32,032 nucleotides of DNA from Spirochaetia bacterium (GCA_007116075.1 SKJE01000023.1:1-32032); one strand, 5' to 3'. Counted from the stretch's first letter, positions 20,569 through 31,935 are shown. The notes: generated from the letters alone by a model not told the origin. Numbers and translations are program-made.

Positions 20569-23500
20569 CTACTCGTCGTAGTCTGCAGTCTCAAATTCAC
20601 CTTCAGTTACTGGTTCGTCTAACGCTTTTTTTTCAAGTTCCCCGGCACGCTTACGTGATGCCATCACATTAAGAACCGAAGCATCTATATCTTCACGACT
20701 CTCCTGCACCAACTGCACGTCCCGATAGGACTTCATGCCGGTACCAGCAGGGATAAGGTGTCCAATAATTACATTTTCCTTAAGACCCCTCAGCTCATCT
20801 CTACTACCAGCTATAGCCGCATTTGTCAATACCTTCGTAGTCTCCTGGAATGAGGCTGCGGAGATAAAGGACTCAATACTCAATGATGCACGGGTCATAC
20901 CCAGCAGCAGGGGCTTAGCAATCGCAGGCTCACCACCCTCACGCAGGACCTTTCGGTTCTCCTCGTGGAAACGGTATTTATCTACCTGCTGACCGAAGAT
21001 AAAGCTTGTATCTCCCATATCCACGATCTCCACCTTGCGCATCATCTGCCGTACGATCACACCAATATGCTTGTCGTTGATGTCGACCCCCTGGAGCCGG
21101 TAGACTTCCTGGATCTCATTTACCAGGAAGGTCTGGAGGGCATTCTCACCGAGGATGCCAATGACATCATGGGGATCCATAACACCGTCAGAGAGGGGCT
21201 CGCCGGCCTTCACCATATCGCCGTCACGCACAAGCAGATGCCTTCCCATGGGTACCTGGTGCTTAAACTCATTACCGTAGGTATCATCGACAACGATCAC
21301 GCGCTTACCCTTCACAATGGAGTGAAACCGTACTATTCCAGTTACCTGTGCCAGCACCGCCGCAAGCTTCGGCCTTCGCGCTTCAAAGAGCTCCCCTACA
21401 CGGGGCAGACCACCGGTGATATCCCGGGTCTTCACGTTCTCCTTAAGCAGCTTTGCCAGAATCCTGCCCTCGGTCACCTTCTGGCCGTCCTCGACGTTCA
21501 GATAGGAAGATCCGGGCAGAAAGTAGGCAGCAAGTTCATTTCCGTCCTCATCGGTGATGATCATCCGCGGCTGGAGGGTTTCAAGGGTATACTCGGTAAT
21601 TTTCTTTTCGATGTTACCGGTATCCTCATTAATTTCCTCCTTGAGCGTCGTCCCAAGCAGAATATCCACAAAGCGGATAATACCATCTTTTTCAGCAATG
21701 ATCGGTTCGCTGAAGGGGTCAAAGGTCGCAATACTTGCACCCTCAGGAACAATATCACCTACTTTGACCAGCAGGTTCGCACCATTTCTGACATCAATGC
21801 GCTGGGGCTGTGAAATCAGATACATGTGACTCTCAGAAAGTTTCACATAGGCAATATCCTCTGAGAGCACATCCTCTCCGTCCTTCTTTCCCAGGGGAAA
21901 TCCGAGGGCGACCTTGTCGTCGTTACCGACTGCCAGTTCATCAAAACGGTCGAGGGGGATCTCCTTGAGCACCTTTGAGCCCATGACGTACCCCTTCCGT
22001 GAAAAGAGCACTGTACCGTCCTTCATAGACACGGTATTTCCGACCACCTCAGTCACCATCAGGGGATAGTTAAGGGTAATTTTATTTTCTTCACTGAGCT
22101 TAGTTGCAGTTCCACCGATATGGAAGGTCCGCATAGTCAGCTGGGTACCCGGCTGCCCTATGGACTGGGCTGCAATAATACCGACGGCTTCACCGATTTC
22201 AACGGTCTTGTTTGTAGCCAGGTTCCGTCCGTAGCAGAACTGACATACACCGTGGCGCGCCTCACAGGTAAGCACCGTACGCAGCCGGACACTCTCAATC
22301 CCTGCATCCTCAATCTGCTGGGCAACCTCATCGGTGACCTCTTCATTGACATCTACGATAACCTCATCGGTGATCGGATGCTTTACCCGCTCCAGGGTAA
22401 ACCGTCCAGTGATCCTGTCCGTGAGGGACTCAACAATCTCCTCACCGTCCTTGAGGGCATAGGTCTCAATACCATTAATGGTACCGCAGTCGAGTTCATT
22501 GATCACCACATCCTGGGCGATATCAACAAGCCGGCGGGTCAGGTATCCGGCATCGGCAGTCTTCAAGGCAGTATCTGCAAGACCCTTACGGGCACCATTG
22601 GTGGAGATAAAAAACTCAATAATCGACAGCCCCTCCTTGAAGTTGGAGCGGATAGGCAGCTCAATGATATCACCGGAGGGCTTAGCCATAAGCCCCCGCA
22701 TGCCGCCCAGCTGTCTGATCTGGGTTCTGCTTCCCCGGGCACCGGAATCGGCCATGAGGTAAACCGGGTTGAATCCCTGTTTATCCTTCTTCAGCCAGTC
22801 CATCAGCTCGTTGGTAAGGTTCTCATTGGTGAGACTCCATACCTCAACAACACGGTTATACCGCTCCTCCTGGGTTATATGTCCCTGGAGGTACTGATTC
22901 TGTATTTCCCGGACCTGCTCGTTGGCATGATCGATCATCTCCCGCTTTGCATCTGGTACGAGAATATCCGACAGACCAATGGTAGCTCCGAATTTGGTCG
23001 CGTAGGAGAAACCTACATCCTTGATGGTATCAAGCAGCTCAACAGCAGCAGCTGAATCCATAGTCTGGAGGGTCTCTCCCACCAGGGCACGCAGCTGCTT
23101 GTCCCCGAAGGTTATGTTCTTGAAGGGAACTCCCTTCGGAAGGTTCTGATTAAAGATGACCCGCCCGGGGGTAGTGGTAATAATCTCCCCGGTGGACAGG
23201 AGATACCGGATCTCGGTATTGTACTTAACCGAACCCGCATCAAGAGCCATCTGTACCTCATCACCATTGTCAAAGAACTTCCCTTCTCCTGGCTCACCCT
23301 TTCTCAACTTGGTAAGATAGTTGATTCCCAGCACCATGTCCTGGGATGGGAAGACCACCGGTTTACCATTGGCCGGATCAAGCAGATTCTTTGCAGAGAG
23401 CATCAGGGTCCAGCATTCAATCTGGGCCGCCTGAGTCAGCGGTACATGGACGGCCATCTGGTCTCCATCAAAGTCCGCATTGTATGCATGACATACCAGA

Positions 23501-24819
23501 GGATGGAGTTTTATGGCCTTCCCTTCAACCAGTATCGGTTCGAAAGCCTGGATACCGAGTCTGTGGAGGGTAGGAGCACGGTTGAGCAGCACCGGGTGTT
23601 CCCGGACCACCTCATCGAGGATTGACCAGACCTCCTGTGTTTCCTGTTCAACCAGGGTCTTAGCCTTTTTGATGTTATATACGATATCCTTCTCTACCAG
23701 CCGCTTCATAATAAAGGGCTTGAAGAGCTCCAGGGCCATCTTGGCGGGAAGTCCGCACTGATGCAGCCGGAGCTCCGGTCCGACGACGATCACCGATCGT
23801 CCGGAGTAGTCCACCCGCTTACCCAGCAGGTTCTGCCGGAACCGTCCCTGTTTTCCCTTGAGCATGTCCGACAGGGACTTCAGGGGCCGATTGGAAGCTC
23901 CCTTTACCACCCGTTTCTTCTTCGAGTTATCGAAGAGAGCATCAACAGCTTCCTGGAGCATCCGCTTTTCATTACGGATAATGATATCAGGTGCGTTGAG
24001 GGACATAAGGCGCTTAAGTCGGTTATTTCTATTGATCACCCTTCTGTAGAGGTCATTAAGGTCCGATGTTGCAAACCGTCCTCCATCGAGCTGCACCATA
24101 GGGCGCAGTTCAGGCGGAATCACCGGGATAACGTCGAGGATCATCCACTCCGAACGGTTTCCGGAATCCCGGAAGTTTTCAACAATCTCAATTCTACGAA
24201 GCAGACGCTTATCGGTTTTCACTCCCTTATCTATCATCTTGCCCCGAAGCTCAGCCGAAAGGCTATTGAGATCCTGTTCTATGAGAAGTGTCTTTACCGC
24301 TTCAGCACCCATGCCGGCGGAGAAACTCTCCCCGTAACGTTCACGAGCTTCGTAGTATTCATCCTCATTGAGCAGCTGCTTCATCTTCAGGTCAGTATCA
24401 CCGGGATCTATGACAATATACTTCTCATAGTAGAGCACCGAACGTAGAGCCGCAACAGTGAGGTCCAGCAGGAGCCCCATCCGGGAGGGAACAGACCGAT
24501 AGTACCAGATATGGGAAACCGGGGAAGCCAGTTCAATATGGCCCATCCGCTCACGGCGGACCTTGAAATGGGTTACCTCGACCCCGCAGCGGTCACAGAT
24601 GACCCCCTTGTACCGGATCGACTTGAATTTTCCGCAGTAGCACTCCCACTCTTTGGTGGTGCCGAATATCTTCTCACAGAACAGTCCGTCCTTTTCCGGG
24701 CGAAGAGTCCGGTAGTTGATCGTTTCCGGCTTCTTCACCTCTCCGTAGGACCAGTCCCGTACCTGTGCCGGCGAAGCTAACTGAATTTTTATATTATCGA
24801 AATCCTGAATTTCTCTCAT
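20569..24819 (-). CDS. rpoC: RNA polymerase subunit beta'
   Basis: 1416 aa; zinc motif [23 protein letters not shown]; active-site [12 protein letters not shown]. Confidence 0.98.
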   Translation of the reverse strand: MREIQDFDNIKIQLASPAQVRDWSYGEVKKPETINYRTLRPEKDGLFCEKIFGTTKEWECYCGKFKSIRYKGVICDRCGVEVTHFKVRRERMGHIELASPVSHIWYYRSVPSRMGLLLDLTVAALRSVLYYEKYIVIDPGDTDLKMKQLLNEDEYYEARERYGESFSAGMGAEAVKTLLIEQDLNSLSAELRGKMIDKGVKTDKRLLRRIEIVENFRDSGNRSEWMILDVIPVIPPELRPMVQLDGGRFATSDLNDLYRRVINRNNRLKRLMSLNAPDIIIRNEKRMLQEAVDALFDNSKKKRVVKGASNRPLKSLSDMLKGKQGRFRQNLLGKRVDYSGRSVIVVGPELRLHQCGLPAKMALELFKPFIMKRLVEKDIVYNIKKAKTLVEQETQEVWSILDEVVREHPVLLNRAPTLHRLGIQAFEPILVEGKAIKLHPLVCHAYNADFDGDQMAVHVPLTQAAQIECWTLMLSAKNLLDPANGKPVVFPSQDMVLGINYLTKLRKGEPGEGKFFDNGDEVQMALDAGSVKYNTEIRYLLSTGEIITTTPGRVIFNQNLPKGVPFKNITFGDKQLRALVGETLQTMDSAAAVELLDTIKDVGFSYATKFGATIGLSDILVPDAKREMIDHANEQVREIQNQYLQGHITQEERYNRVVEVWSLTNENLTNELMDWLKKDKQGFNPVYLMADSGARGSRTQIRQLGGMRGLMAKPSGDIIELPIRSNFKEGLSIIEFFISTNGARKGLADTALKTADAGYLTRRLVDIAQDVVINELDCGTINGIETYALKDGEEIVESLTDRITGRFTLERVKHPITDEVIVDVNEEVTDEVAQQIEDAGIESVRLRTVLTCEARHGVCQFCYGRNLATNKTVEIGEAVGIIAAQSIGQPGTQLTMRTFHIGGTATKLSEENKITLNYPLMVTEVVGNTVSMKDGTVLFSRKGYVMGSKVLKEIPLDRFDELAVGNDDKVALGFPLGKKDGEDVLSEDIAYVKLSESHMYLISQPQRIDVRNGANLLVKVGDIVPEGASIATFDPFSEPIIAEKDGIIRFVDILLGTTLKEEINEDTGNIEKKITEYTLETLQPRMIITDEDGNELAAYFLPGSSYLNVEDGQKVTEGRILAKLLKENVKTRDITGGLPRVGELFEARRPKLAAVLAQVTGIVRFHSIVKGKRVIVVDDTYGNEFKHQVPMGRHLLVRDGDMVKAGEPLSDGVMDPHDVIGILGENALQTFLVNEIQEVYRLQGVDINDKHIGVIVRQMMRKVEIVDMGDTSFIFGQQVDKYRFHEENRKVLREGGEPAIAKPLLLGMTRASLSIESFISAASFQETTKVLTNAAIAGSRDELRGLKENVIIGHLIPAGTGMKSYRDVQLVQESREDIDASVLNVMASRKRAGELEKKALDEPVTEGEFETADYDE

Positions 24820-24836
24820 TCCGCCATGCTCCTGTC

Positions 24837-27800
24837 TTAGAAATCGTCGCCCTTTTTATTGATCAGTTCCTCGTCACGTTCGGTGAGGGGGATCTGCTTG
24901 TTGTTCACATCATGGATACTCAGATCCAGTGCAAGTCCGCGAAGTTCCTGCACAAGCACATTAAAAGATTCAGGCATGCCCGCACTGGATGAGGGCTCTC
25001 CCTTCACAATATTCTCATAGATGCGTACCCTTCCATTCATATCGTCACTCTTGATGGTCAGCAGCTCCTGCAGGGTATTTGCAGCACCGTAGGCCTCAAG
25101 AGCCCATACTTCCATCTCACCAAGCCGCTGGCCGCCGAACTGGGCCTTTCCACCCAGGGGCTGCTGGGTCACCAGCGAGTAAGGGCCGGTAGACCGGGCA
25201 TGCATCTTATCGTCAATCAGGTGGTGCAGTTTCAGGATGTACATATAGCCGGTAAACACATCATTTTCAAAATATTCACCGGTACGTCCGTCCCGGAGTC
25301 TCGCCTTTGAATTTACCGGAAGCCCGGCTTCCAGCATCTTCTCCTCCAACTGTTCCGCTGTGGCAGACTGGAACACGGGAGTGGAGAACCACTGTCCCAG
25401 TGCCCTTCCTGCCCAGCCGAGCTGGGTTTCCAGCAGCTGACCGATATTCATACGGGAGGGTACACCGAGGGGGTTCAGGCAGATATCCAGGGGGGTTCCG
25501 TCTTCAAGGTAGGGCATATCCTCCTCAGGCAGAATCCGCGAAATAACACCCTTATTACCGTGGCGTCCGGCCATCTTATCACCTTCCCGGAGCTTCCGCT
25601 TGGTAGCAATCAGAACCTTGACCACTTCGTCCACACCGGGAGAGAGATCATCGCCCTCGGACCGCTTGAGCCGCTGAATGTCGATTACCGTCCCTTCTGT
25701 ACCGTGGGGTACCCGAAGAGAGGTGTCCCGGACTTCCTTGGCTTTCTCGCCGAAGATCGAGTTGAGCAGCTTGAATTCCGGGGTGGAGTCGGCCTCCGCT
25801 TTCGGGGTAACCTTCCCCACCAGGATATAGCCTGACTTGACGTTTGCCCCGATCCTGATAATCCCGTCCTCGTCGAGCTGCTCCAGCGACTTCTCGCTGG
25901 TGTTGGGAATATCCCGGGTCAGTTTTTCAGGTCCAAGCCGGGTCTCCCGCACATCAATACTGTATTCCTTGATATGCACAGAAGTATAAACATCATCCTT
26001 CACCACCCGTTCGGAGATGAGGATTGAGTCCTCATAGTTGTAGCCGTTCCAGGGCATAAACCCGACCATCACATCCCTGCCCAGGGCTAGTTCCCCGTCC
26101 TTGGTGGAGGGACCGTCGGCAAGCACATCACCGGCGGCAACCTTCTGTCCAAGTTTTGCAATCGGACGCTGATGAAAACAGGTATCCTGGTTGGTACGCT
26201 GGAATTTCTGCACCAGATACTCATCCCGATCCTTGTCATCCTTCGGATTATCCGGATGCACTATGATCGTTGTACTGCTGACATATTCCACTGTACCGGG
26301 CCGTCTTGCCAGGATCAGCACCCCTGAGTCGTAGGCGGTCTTCGCCTCCATTCCAGTTCCCACCACAGGAGGCACAGGGAATACCAGGGGAACCGCCTGA
26401 CGCTGCATGTTGGATCCCATAAGTGCACGGTTGGCATCGTCGTGCTCAAGGAAGGGAATCAGGGAGGTGGCTACCGAAATTACCTGCTTCGGTGAGATAT
26501 CCATATACTGGATCTGCTCAGGTGGTCTGGTGGTATAGTCACCGGACTTCCTGACCGATATCAGGTCGCTCTGGAATGAGCCGTCCTCGTTAAGTGACGC
26601 ATTGGCCTGGGCGATGAAGTACTTCTCCTCGTCAATGGCAGACATGTAGAACACATCCTTGGTCGCCTTGCCCTCAACCACCTTCCGATATGGAGTCTCG
26701 AGAAATCCGTACTCATTGATTTTGGTATAGTTTGCCAGGGAGACAATAAGTCCGATATTCGGACCTTCCGGTGTCTCAATGGGACACATCCTGCCGTAGT
26801 GGGTATAGTGGACGTCCCTCACCTCAAATCCCGCCCGTTCCCGGGAAAGACCTCCTGGTCCGAGGGCATTAAGTCTTCTCTTATGGGTCAGTCCAGCCAG
26901 GGGATTCACCTGGTCCATGAACTGGCTGAGCTGACTTGATCCAAAAAACTCCTTGATTGCAGCAGTCACCGGCTTGATGGAAATCAGCTCCTGGGGAACT
27001 GCCCGCTCGGTGTCTAGATTCATCCGCTCCTTGGCAATCCGCTCCATCCGGGAAAAGGCCGTCTTCAGGGAATTCTGAAGCAGCTCTCCCACAGACCGGA
27101 CTCGCCTGTTGCCCAGGTGGTCGATATCGTCCTCGTTCTCTTCACCAATGTAGACCTTTATCAGGTACTCCATGGTTTTTACGATATCATCCCGGCGCAG
27201 TACCGGCTCTTCGTCAGGCTGCTCATAATCGATTTTCTTATTCAGCTTATACCGTCCCACCCTGCCGAGGTCGTACCTGCGGTGAGTGAAGAACATGGTA
27301 TTGAGATCCTTCTCGGCATTCTCCAGGCTGATCGGCTCTCCCGGCATCAGCACCGAATAAATTGCTATGAGGGCGTCTTCCTTGGTCGGCTCGTCAAAGC
27401 CTGCTTCAGTACGGGTATGCTTAGCCTCTTCAATCTCGAAGCAGCGCAGGATGATCTGTGAATGAAGGGAATCCTCATGGTCAAAATCTATGATGTCAAT
27501 CTCTTCCACTTCGGAGTGGAACAGTTCGTCAATTTCATGGGGATGCAGCTTATCACCCGCGCGGTAGAGCTTCTTCTGCTCACCGTCGACGGTGATGGTG
27601 ATATCCCGGAAGAGCACCGTATCCACCAGCAGGTCCTTCTCCTCCCGGGAGTCCACCAGCTGTACCCGTTTTGAACAGTAGTACTGTGCAAGAATCTGCT
27701 CCCTGCTGTTGAGCCCCAGGGCCCGCAGAAAGAGGGTTCCGAGTATACGCTTTTTCCGGTCGATCTTTGCAAAGATAAGCTCTTTTTTCTGGTCAATCTC

Positions 27801-28331
27801 AAATTCCAGCCAGGAGCCCCTGTAGGGAATGATCCGCGATGAGAACACCCCCTTTTCAAAGGAAAATATTACACCAGGGGATCTGTGGATCTGACTGACC
27901 ACAACACGCTCAGCACCATTGATGACGAAGGTTCCCCGCTCAGTCATGAGGGGAATATCGCCGATATAGATATCCTTCTGGCGGATCTCCCCGGTCTCGA
28001 GGAATACCAGGTTCACCTTAGCCTTTATGGTGATTGAGTAGGTCTGCCCTTTGAGTTTGCATTCCATCTCAGGCCGTATATGCTCTTCGTCAAGGGTATA
28101 ACGCACATATTCAAGGAGCATATCCCCGCTGGGACTTTCAATGGGAAAGGTGGTCTGAAACACTTCTTCCAGCCCCCGATTCAGCAGCGGCAGTCCCTGC
28201 TGCAGCCGTGAGCGCTGAAGGAAGTAATCAAATGACATGAGCTGCACATCAATCAGATTAGGCAGCTCCATGATATCTTCAAACTGCTCACCTATATAGG
28301 TTCTTTGTATGGCTTTGCCGTCGGCAAGCAT
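24837..28331 (-). CDS. rpoB: RNA polymerase subunit beta
   Basis: 1164 aa; [68 protein letters not shown]. Confidence 0.98.
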   Translation of the reverse strand: MLADGKAIQRTYIGEQFEDIMELPNLIDVQLMSFDYFLQRSRLQQGLPLLNRGLEEVFQTTFPIESPSGDMLLEYVRYTLDEEHIRPEMECKLKGQTYSITIKAKVNLVFLETGEIRQKDIYIGDIPLMTERGTFVINGAERVVVSQIHRSPGVIFSFEKGVFSSRIIPYRGSWLEFEIDQKKELIFAKIDRKKRILGTLFLRALGLNSREQILAQYYCSKRVQLVDSREEKDLLVDTVLFRDITITVDGEQKKLYRAGDKLHPHEIDELFHSEVEEIDIIDFDHEDSLHSQIILRCFEIEEAKHTRTEAGFDEPTKEDALIAIYSVLMPGEPISLENAEKDLNTMFFTHRRYDLGRVGRYKLNKKIDYEQPDEEPVLRRDDIVKTMEYLIKVYIGEENEDDIDHLGNRRVRSVGELLQNSLKTAFSRMERIAKERMNLDTERAVPQELISIKPVTAAIKEFFGSSQLSQFMDQVNPLAGLTHKRRLNALGPGGLSRERAGFEVRDVHYTHYGRMCPIETPEGPNIGLIVSLANYTKINEYGFLETPYRKVVEGKATKDVFYMSAIDEEKYFIAQANASLNEDGSFQSDLISVRKSGDYTTRPPEQIQYMDISPKQVISVATSLIPFLEHDDANRALMGSNMQRQAVPLVFPVPPVVGTGMEAKTAYDSGVLILARRPGTVEYVSSTTIIVHPDNPKDDKDRDEYLVQKFQRTNQDTCFHQRPIAKLGQKVAAGDVLADGPSTKDGELALGRDVMVGFMPWNGYNYEDSILISERVVKDDVYTSVHIKEYSIDVRETRLGPEKLTRDIPNTSEKSLEQLDEDGIIRIGANVKSGYILVGKVTPKAEADSTPEFKLLNSIFGEKAKEVRDTSLRVPHGTEGTVIDIQRLKRSEGDDLSPGVDEVVKVLIATKRKLREGDKMAGRHGNKGVISRILPEEDMPYLEDGTPLDICLNPLGVPSRMNIGQLLETQLGWAGRALGQWFSTPVFQSATAEQLEEKMLEAGLPVNSKARLRDGRTGEYFENDVFTGYMYILKLHHLIDDKMHARSTGPYSLVTQQPLGGKAQFGGQRLGEMEVWALEAYGAANTLQELLTIKSDDMNGRVRIYENIVKGEPSSSAGMPESFNVLVQELRGLALDLSIHDVNNKQIPLTERDEELINKKGDDF

Positions 28332-28357
28332 TGTTACCCCCTGAAAATGGAATCAAG

Positions 28358-28387
28358 GACAGCAGCATGCTTATGCAGACCGCTGTC
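28358..28387 (-). promoter_or_regulatory. RNA hairpin in the rplL-rpoB spacer (proximal to rpoB)
   Basis: GACAGC (28358-28363) pairs with GCTGTC (28382-28387); internal GCAT-gctt-ATGC extends the structure. Confidence 0.5.
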
Positions 28388-28399
28388 TTAAGGACACAA

Positions 28400-28432
28400 G
28401 TTACCACCGGACTATATTACTCCGGCGGTAAC
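28400..28432 (-). promoter_or_regulatory. RNA hairpin in the rplL-rpoB spacer (distal to rpoB)
   Basis: Minus RNA: GUUACC-G-CCGGA / GUAAUAUAG loop / UCCGG-U-GGUAAC, a 12-bp helix including one G.U wobble. Confidence 0.65.
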
Positions 28433-28434
28433 TG

Positions 28435-28463
28435 AGAATACATAGGATATGTTATCCCAACAA
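28435..28463 (-). promoter_or_regulatory. Weak candidate promoter between rplL and rpoB
   Basis: Minus strand: TTGTTG (28458-28463), 17-nt spacer containing GGATA-ACA-TATCC, TATTCT (28435-28440). Confidence 0.3.
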
Positions 28464-28850
28464 CTATTTAACCTCAACTTCTGCGCCAGCTGCCTCAAGT
28501 TTTCCCTTGATAGTAGCAGCCTCTTCCTTGGAGATCCCTTCCTTGATAGCCTTTCCGCCGGCTTCAACAATCTCCTTCGCTTCCTTAAGGCCGAGTCCGG
28601 TAAGAGCCCGAACTTCCTTGATAACTGGAATTTTCTTACCATCACCAATACCCTTCAGGATTACATCGAATTCAGTCTGCTCCTCTACTTCTTCTACAGG
28701 TGCAGCGGCAGCGGCAGCTCCGGCAACTGCAACTGGTGCAGCGGCGGTAACGCCAAACTTCTCTTCCATGCTCTTGATCAGATCAGAGAGCTCAAGTACA
28801 GTCATGTTGGAAACTGCTTCCAGGATATCTTCTTTCTTTACGGTAGCCAT
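28464..28850 (-). CDS. rplL: 50S ribosomal protein L7/L12
   Basis: Ala-rich hinge; [10 protein letters not shown]-type region [40 protein letters not shown]. Confidence 0.97.
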   Translation of the reverse strand: MATVKKEDILEAVSNMTVLELSDLIKSMEEKFGVTAAAPVAVAGAAAAAAPVEEVEEQTEFDVILKGIGDGKKIPVIKEVRALTGLGLKEAKEIVEAGGKAIKEGISKEEAATIKGKLEAAGAEVEVK

Positions 28851-28892
28851 ATTATCTTCTCCTTATAATTTAAAAAATTTTATTTATACATC

Positions 28893-28931
28893 CACAGTAA
28901 TAGCATGCTACGTGGGAAGACTAATACTGTG
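28893..28931 (-). promoter_or_regulatory. Stem-loop in the rplJ-rplL spacer
   Basis: CACAGTA (28893-28899) pairs with TACTGTG (28925-28931), with TAG/CTA continuing after one mismatch. Confidence 0.45.
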
Positions 28932-29465
28932 TTATTCACTTTTTGCATCAGCTACGGCCTGCAGGGTGCGCACCAGTTTGGTGGGCAGGGCATCCAGGAC
29001 ATAGACCATATTCTGGATCGGAGCCTGCATGGTTCCAACCAGTCTAGCAAGCAGTTCATCCCGTGAGGGAAGCTTGCTGAATTCAATAATCTGATCGGCC
29101 GTAAATACCCGGCCTTCAACAATTCCGCCCTTGATTTCAATCGGGGCAACCTTGGAAAAATCAACCAGGATCTTCGCTACCGTATTTGCATCCTTCATCG
29201 GAAGGGCTACTGCGGTAGGTCCGGTCAGCTGGTCATCCACCTCGGGACAATCCAGATTCTTCAGGGCAATCTTTGCAAATCTGTTCTTCACAACCCGGTA
29301 ACGGGCATTCTCTTCCCAGAGCTTTTTTCTCAGGTTGGTAATCTGTTCAACCGTGAGGCCCCGGTAGTTGGTGAAGATATAGTTATCTACCGTTGCAAAC
29401 TCCTGCTTGAGAATTTCCACGGCATCAACCTTGTGCTGCTGTACCTTTACTTCATATGCTGCCAT
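28932..29465 (-). CDS. rplJ: 50S ribosomal protein L10
   Basis: ATVDNYIFTNYRGLTVEQITNLRKKLWEENARYRVVKNRFAKIAL. Confidence 0.95.
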   Translation of the reverse strand: MAAYEVKVQQHKVDAVEILKQEFATVDNYIFTNYRGLTVEQITNLRKKLWEENARYRVVKNRFAKIALKNLDCPEVDDQLTGPTAVALPMKDANTVAKILVDFSKVAPIEIKGGIVEGRVFTADQIIEFSKLPSRDELLARLVGTMQAPIQNMVYVLDALPTKLVRTLQAVADAKSE

Positions 29466-29477
29466 GATCTCCTCCTC

Positions 29478-30158
29478 TTAGTGAGATTCCTGGAACTCGA
29501 CTTTAACGCCTGGTCCCATGGTCGAACTGACAGCTACAGACTGGACAAACTCGCCCTTTGTATCTGAGGGGCGCTTCTTCTGCACCTCCGAGAGAATTCG
29601 CTTCACGTTCTCTGCAATCATGTCGGCGTCCATGGAGACCTTTCCAATGGAAAGGTGCACAACACCGGTCTTATCCGAGCGGAATTCCACACGGCCTTGC
29701 TTTAGCTCTTGAAGCGCATCCTTGATATCAAAGGTTACAGTCCTGGTCTTCGGGTTAGGCATGAGCCCGCGCCGTCCCAGAATCGGTCCAAGTCTACCAA
29801 CATCCTTCATCATGTCGGGAGTGGCAACCGCCACGTCAAAATCAAGCCATCCGCCCTTTATCTTCTCAACCAGGTCGTCATCACCGACATAGGCAGCTCC
29901 GGCTTCCCGGGCCTCATCGGCTTTTTCTCCCTTGGCAAAAACCAGGATTTTTTTCTCCTCGGCGAACTGATGAGGAAGTACCAGGGTATCCCGTACGGTC
30001 TGGCTCTTCTTCAGTTTCAGCTTAATAGACAGTTCCACGGTCTCATCAAACTTAGCGAAGGCAAGATCCTTCACAAGCTTAACCGCATCCTCCAGGGGAT
30101 AGTATGCATCCCGGTCCATCTTCTCAATGGCGTCTCTGTACTTCTTTCCGTGCTTCAT
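29478..30158 (-). CDS. rplA: 50S ribosomal protein L1
   Basis: [60 protein letters not shown]. Confidence 0.97.
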   Translation of the reverse strand: MKHGKKYRDAIEKMDRDAYYPLEDAVKLVKDLAFAKFDETVELSIKLKLKKSQTVRDTLVLPHQFAEEKKILVFAKGEKADEAREAGAAYVGDDDLVEKIKGGWLDFDVAVATPDMMKDVGRLGPILGRRGLMPNPKTRTVTFDIKDALQELKQGRVEFRSDKTGVVHLSIGKVSMDADMIAENVKRILSEVQKKRPSDTKGEFVQSVAVSSTMGPGVKVEFQESH

Positions 30159-30159
30159 A

Positions 30160-30591
30160 CTATTCCTCCACCGTTACACCCATGCTTCGGGCTGTTCCAG
30201 CAACAATTTTCATTGCAGCTTCAATGTCGTTGGCATTAAGATCGGGCATTTTAATCTCCGCAATTTCCTTAAGCTTATCCTTCGACAAGGCGGCGACCTT
30301 CTTTTTATGAGGTTCGCCGGAACCGCTCCCGATGCCGCATGCGCGCTTAATCAGTACCGCTGCAGGGGGTGTCTTGAGAATAAAGGTGAAGGAGCGGTCC
30401 TGGTACACCGTAATCACTACGGGTACAGTCAGGCCTGCTTCAACGTTCTTTGATTTCTCATTAAACTGCTGCACAAACTGCGGGGCACTGACGCCATGGG
30501 GTCCCAGTGCGGGACCTACGGGCGGTGCAGGAGTAGCCTTTTGGGCAGGAACCTGCAGCTTAATCACTGCAGTAATTTTCTTTTTTGCCAT
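30160..30591 (-). CDS. rplK: 50S ribosomal protein L11
   Basis: [44 protein letters not shown]. Start trimmed from 30627. Confidence 0.97.
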   Translation of the reverse strand: MAKKKITAVIKLQVPAQKATPAPPVGPALGPHGVSAPQFVQQFNEKSKNVEAGLTVPVVITVYQDRSFTFILKTPPAAVLIKRACGIGSGSGEPHKKKVAALSKDKLKEIAEIKMPDLNANDIEAAMKIVAGTARSMGVTVEE

Positions 30592-30615
30592 AACAGCTCT
30601 CCTTGTGGTGCTAAC

Positions 30616-30637
30616 GCTCGCATTCATCTATGCGAGC
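30616..30637 (-). promoter_or_regulatory. RNA hairpin in the rplK leader
   Basis: Perfect 8-bp inverted repeat GCTCGCAT-TCATCT-ATGCGAGC just upstream of the rplK ribosome-binding site. Confidence 0.6.
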
Positions 30638-30718
30638 TCCCATCATCGTTCCTACCCAACGGGCAGGGTTATCATACAAGCGAACACGTATCCGCTGCTG
30701 TAACCAAATTGCTTGTAA

Positions 30719-31273
30719 CTATATTTTTTCTACCTGCAGGAAATCCACTTCGACAGGGGTGGACCGGCCGAAAATACCGACGGTCACTTTTAGTTTTCCC
30801 TTCTCGTAGTTTACAACTTCAATGGTGCCGGTAAAAGAATCAAAGGGTCCCTCAACGATACGAACCGATTCTCCTACGGTAAAGGTATCCTTCGGGCGAA
30901 GCACCCGCTCAGTCTTAATTTCCCCGGCCTTCTGGAGAATCCGCTTTGCCTCTTCGGCAGTAATAGGACGGGGCTTGGACCCGCCGATGGTGCCGACAAA
31001 TCCGGTCACACCCTCGATCTTACGGATCTGACCGCAGACTCCCTTCCAGCCGACCTCAGGCAGGTCCATCTCCAGCAGGATATATCCAGGAAGAAACTTC
31101 TTGGTGGAGTACTTCTTTTTCCCGTCCTTCACTTCCACAACTTCTTCTGAAGGCACTTTGATATCCGATACGTACTCACCTACAGCGGGATCATCCAAGA
31201 GTTTACGAATAGTTTTTTCAATTTTATTCTCATAACCGGAATATGTATGAAGCACATACCATCCCTTTGCCAT
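30719..31273 (-). CDS. nusG: Transcription termination/antitermination factor NusG
   Basis: MAKGWYVLHTYSGYENKIEKTIRKL; FLPGYILLEMDL; KOW motif ESVRIVEGPFDSFTGTIEVVN. Confidence 0.97.
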   Translation of the reverse strand: MAKGWYVLHTYSGYENKIEKTIRKLLDDPAVGEYVSDIKVPSEEVVEVKDGKKKYSTKKFLPGYILLEMDLPEVGWKGVCGQIRKIEGVTGFVGTIGGSKPRPITAEEAKRILQKAGEIKTERVLRPKDTFTVGESVRIVEGPFDSFTGTIEVVNYEKGKLKVTVGIFGRSTPVEVDFLQVEKI

Positions 31274-31298
31274 ATAATACCTTCCTGCGATTTCTCGC

Positions 31299-31478
31299 TT
31301 AGAATACCAGGTCCAATCCTCTCAGCAGCAGGAAGTCCAGTAATCCCAGGACAACTGCAAAAAAGAGCATTGAAACCAGTACGACCTTGGTAGAGGAAAT
31401 CACCGAATCCCGGGTCGGCCATACCACCCGCTTGAGTTCTGTGTAACTTTCCTTAATAAATCTAATGATCTTCTTCAT
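31299..31478 (-). CDS. secE: Preprotein translocase subunit SecE
   Basis: MKKIIRFIKESYTELKRVVWPTRDSVISSTKVVLVSMLFFAVVLGLLDFLLLRGLDLVF. Start trimmed from 31568, which would run into the tRNA. Confidence 0.95.
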   Translation of the reverse strand: MKKIIRFIKESYTELKRVVWPTRDSVISSTKVVLVSMLFFAVVLGLLDFLLLRGLDLVF

Positions 31479-31509
31479 TGATTGCACTCCTCTACACGAT
31501 ATAAGAAAG

Positions 31510-31583
31510 CAGGCCAGGTAGGATTCGAACCTACAACATCCGGTTTTGGAGACCGGCGCTCTAGCCATTGGAGCTACTGGCCT
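31510..31583 (-). tRNA. tRNA-Trp (anticodon CCA)
   Basis: Cloverleaf AGGCCAG..CTGGCCT acceptor, GGTTCGAATCC T-arm, CTCCAAA anticodon loop, G73; CCA tail not encoded. Confidence 0.95.
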
Positions 31584-31597
31584 GAGAAATAGCTCAT

Positions 31598-31774
31598 CTA
31601 CTTGATCTTTGCTTCTTTATGGAGGGTATGTTTCTTGTCAAACTTGCAGTACTTACTCAGCTCCATCTTCCCCTGAGTATTTCTTCTGTTCTTCTCAGTA
31701 GTATAGTTCTTTTGCTTGCACTCACTGCACTGCAGGGCAATCTTTTCAACTGGTCCCTTTTTTTTACTAGCCAT
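31598..31774 (-). CDS. rpmG: 50S ribosomal protein L33
   Basis: Hand-translated: [58 protein letters not shown]. Confidence 0.95.
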   Translation of the reverse strand: MASKKKGPVEKIALQCSECKQKNYTTEKNRRNTQGKMELSKYCKFDKKHTLHKEAKIK

Positions 31775-31797
31775 GATCCTCTCCTCACATTAGAAAA

Positions 31798-31870
31798 AGC
31801 CCTCGACCGGATTCGAACCGGTGACCCCCACCTTACCATGGTGGTGCTCTGCCGACTGAGCTACAAGGGC
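31798..31870 (-). tRNA. tRNA-Thr (anticodon GGT)
   Basis: Acceptor GCCCTTG/CGAGGGC, anticodon stem CCACC-ATGGTAA-GGTGG, T-arm CCGGTTCGAATCCGG; CCA tail not encoded. Confidence 0.95.
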
Positions 31871-31906
31871 AAACCACAGATCATCCATGATATCCGCGTA
31901 GAGCAG

Positions 31907-31935
31907 AAGATATCAAAGCAGCATTTTTTTGTCAA
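31907..31935 (-). promoter_or_regulatory. Sigma70-like promoter driving the tRNA-Thr-rpmG-... cluster
   Basis: Minus strand: TTGACA (31930-31935), 17-nt spacer, TATCTT (31907-31912), about 37 nt before tRNA-Thr. Confidence 0.7.

Noticed and set aside
20965-23055. 282-aa and 311-aa plus-strand ORFs antisense to rpoC
   Set aside because: Shadow ORFs within a conserved gene.
31657-31839. 60-aa minus-strand ORF spanning tRNA-Thr and rpmG
   Set aside because: Overlaps a tRNA and is out of frame with L33.
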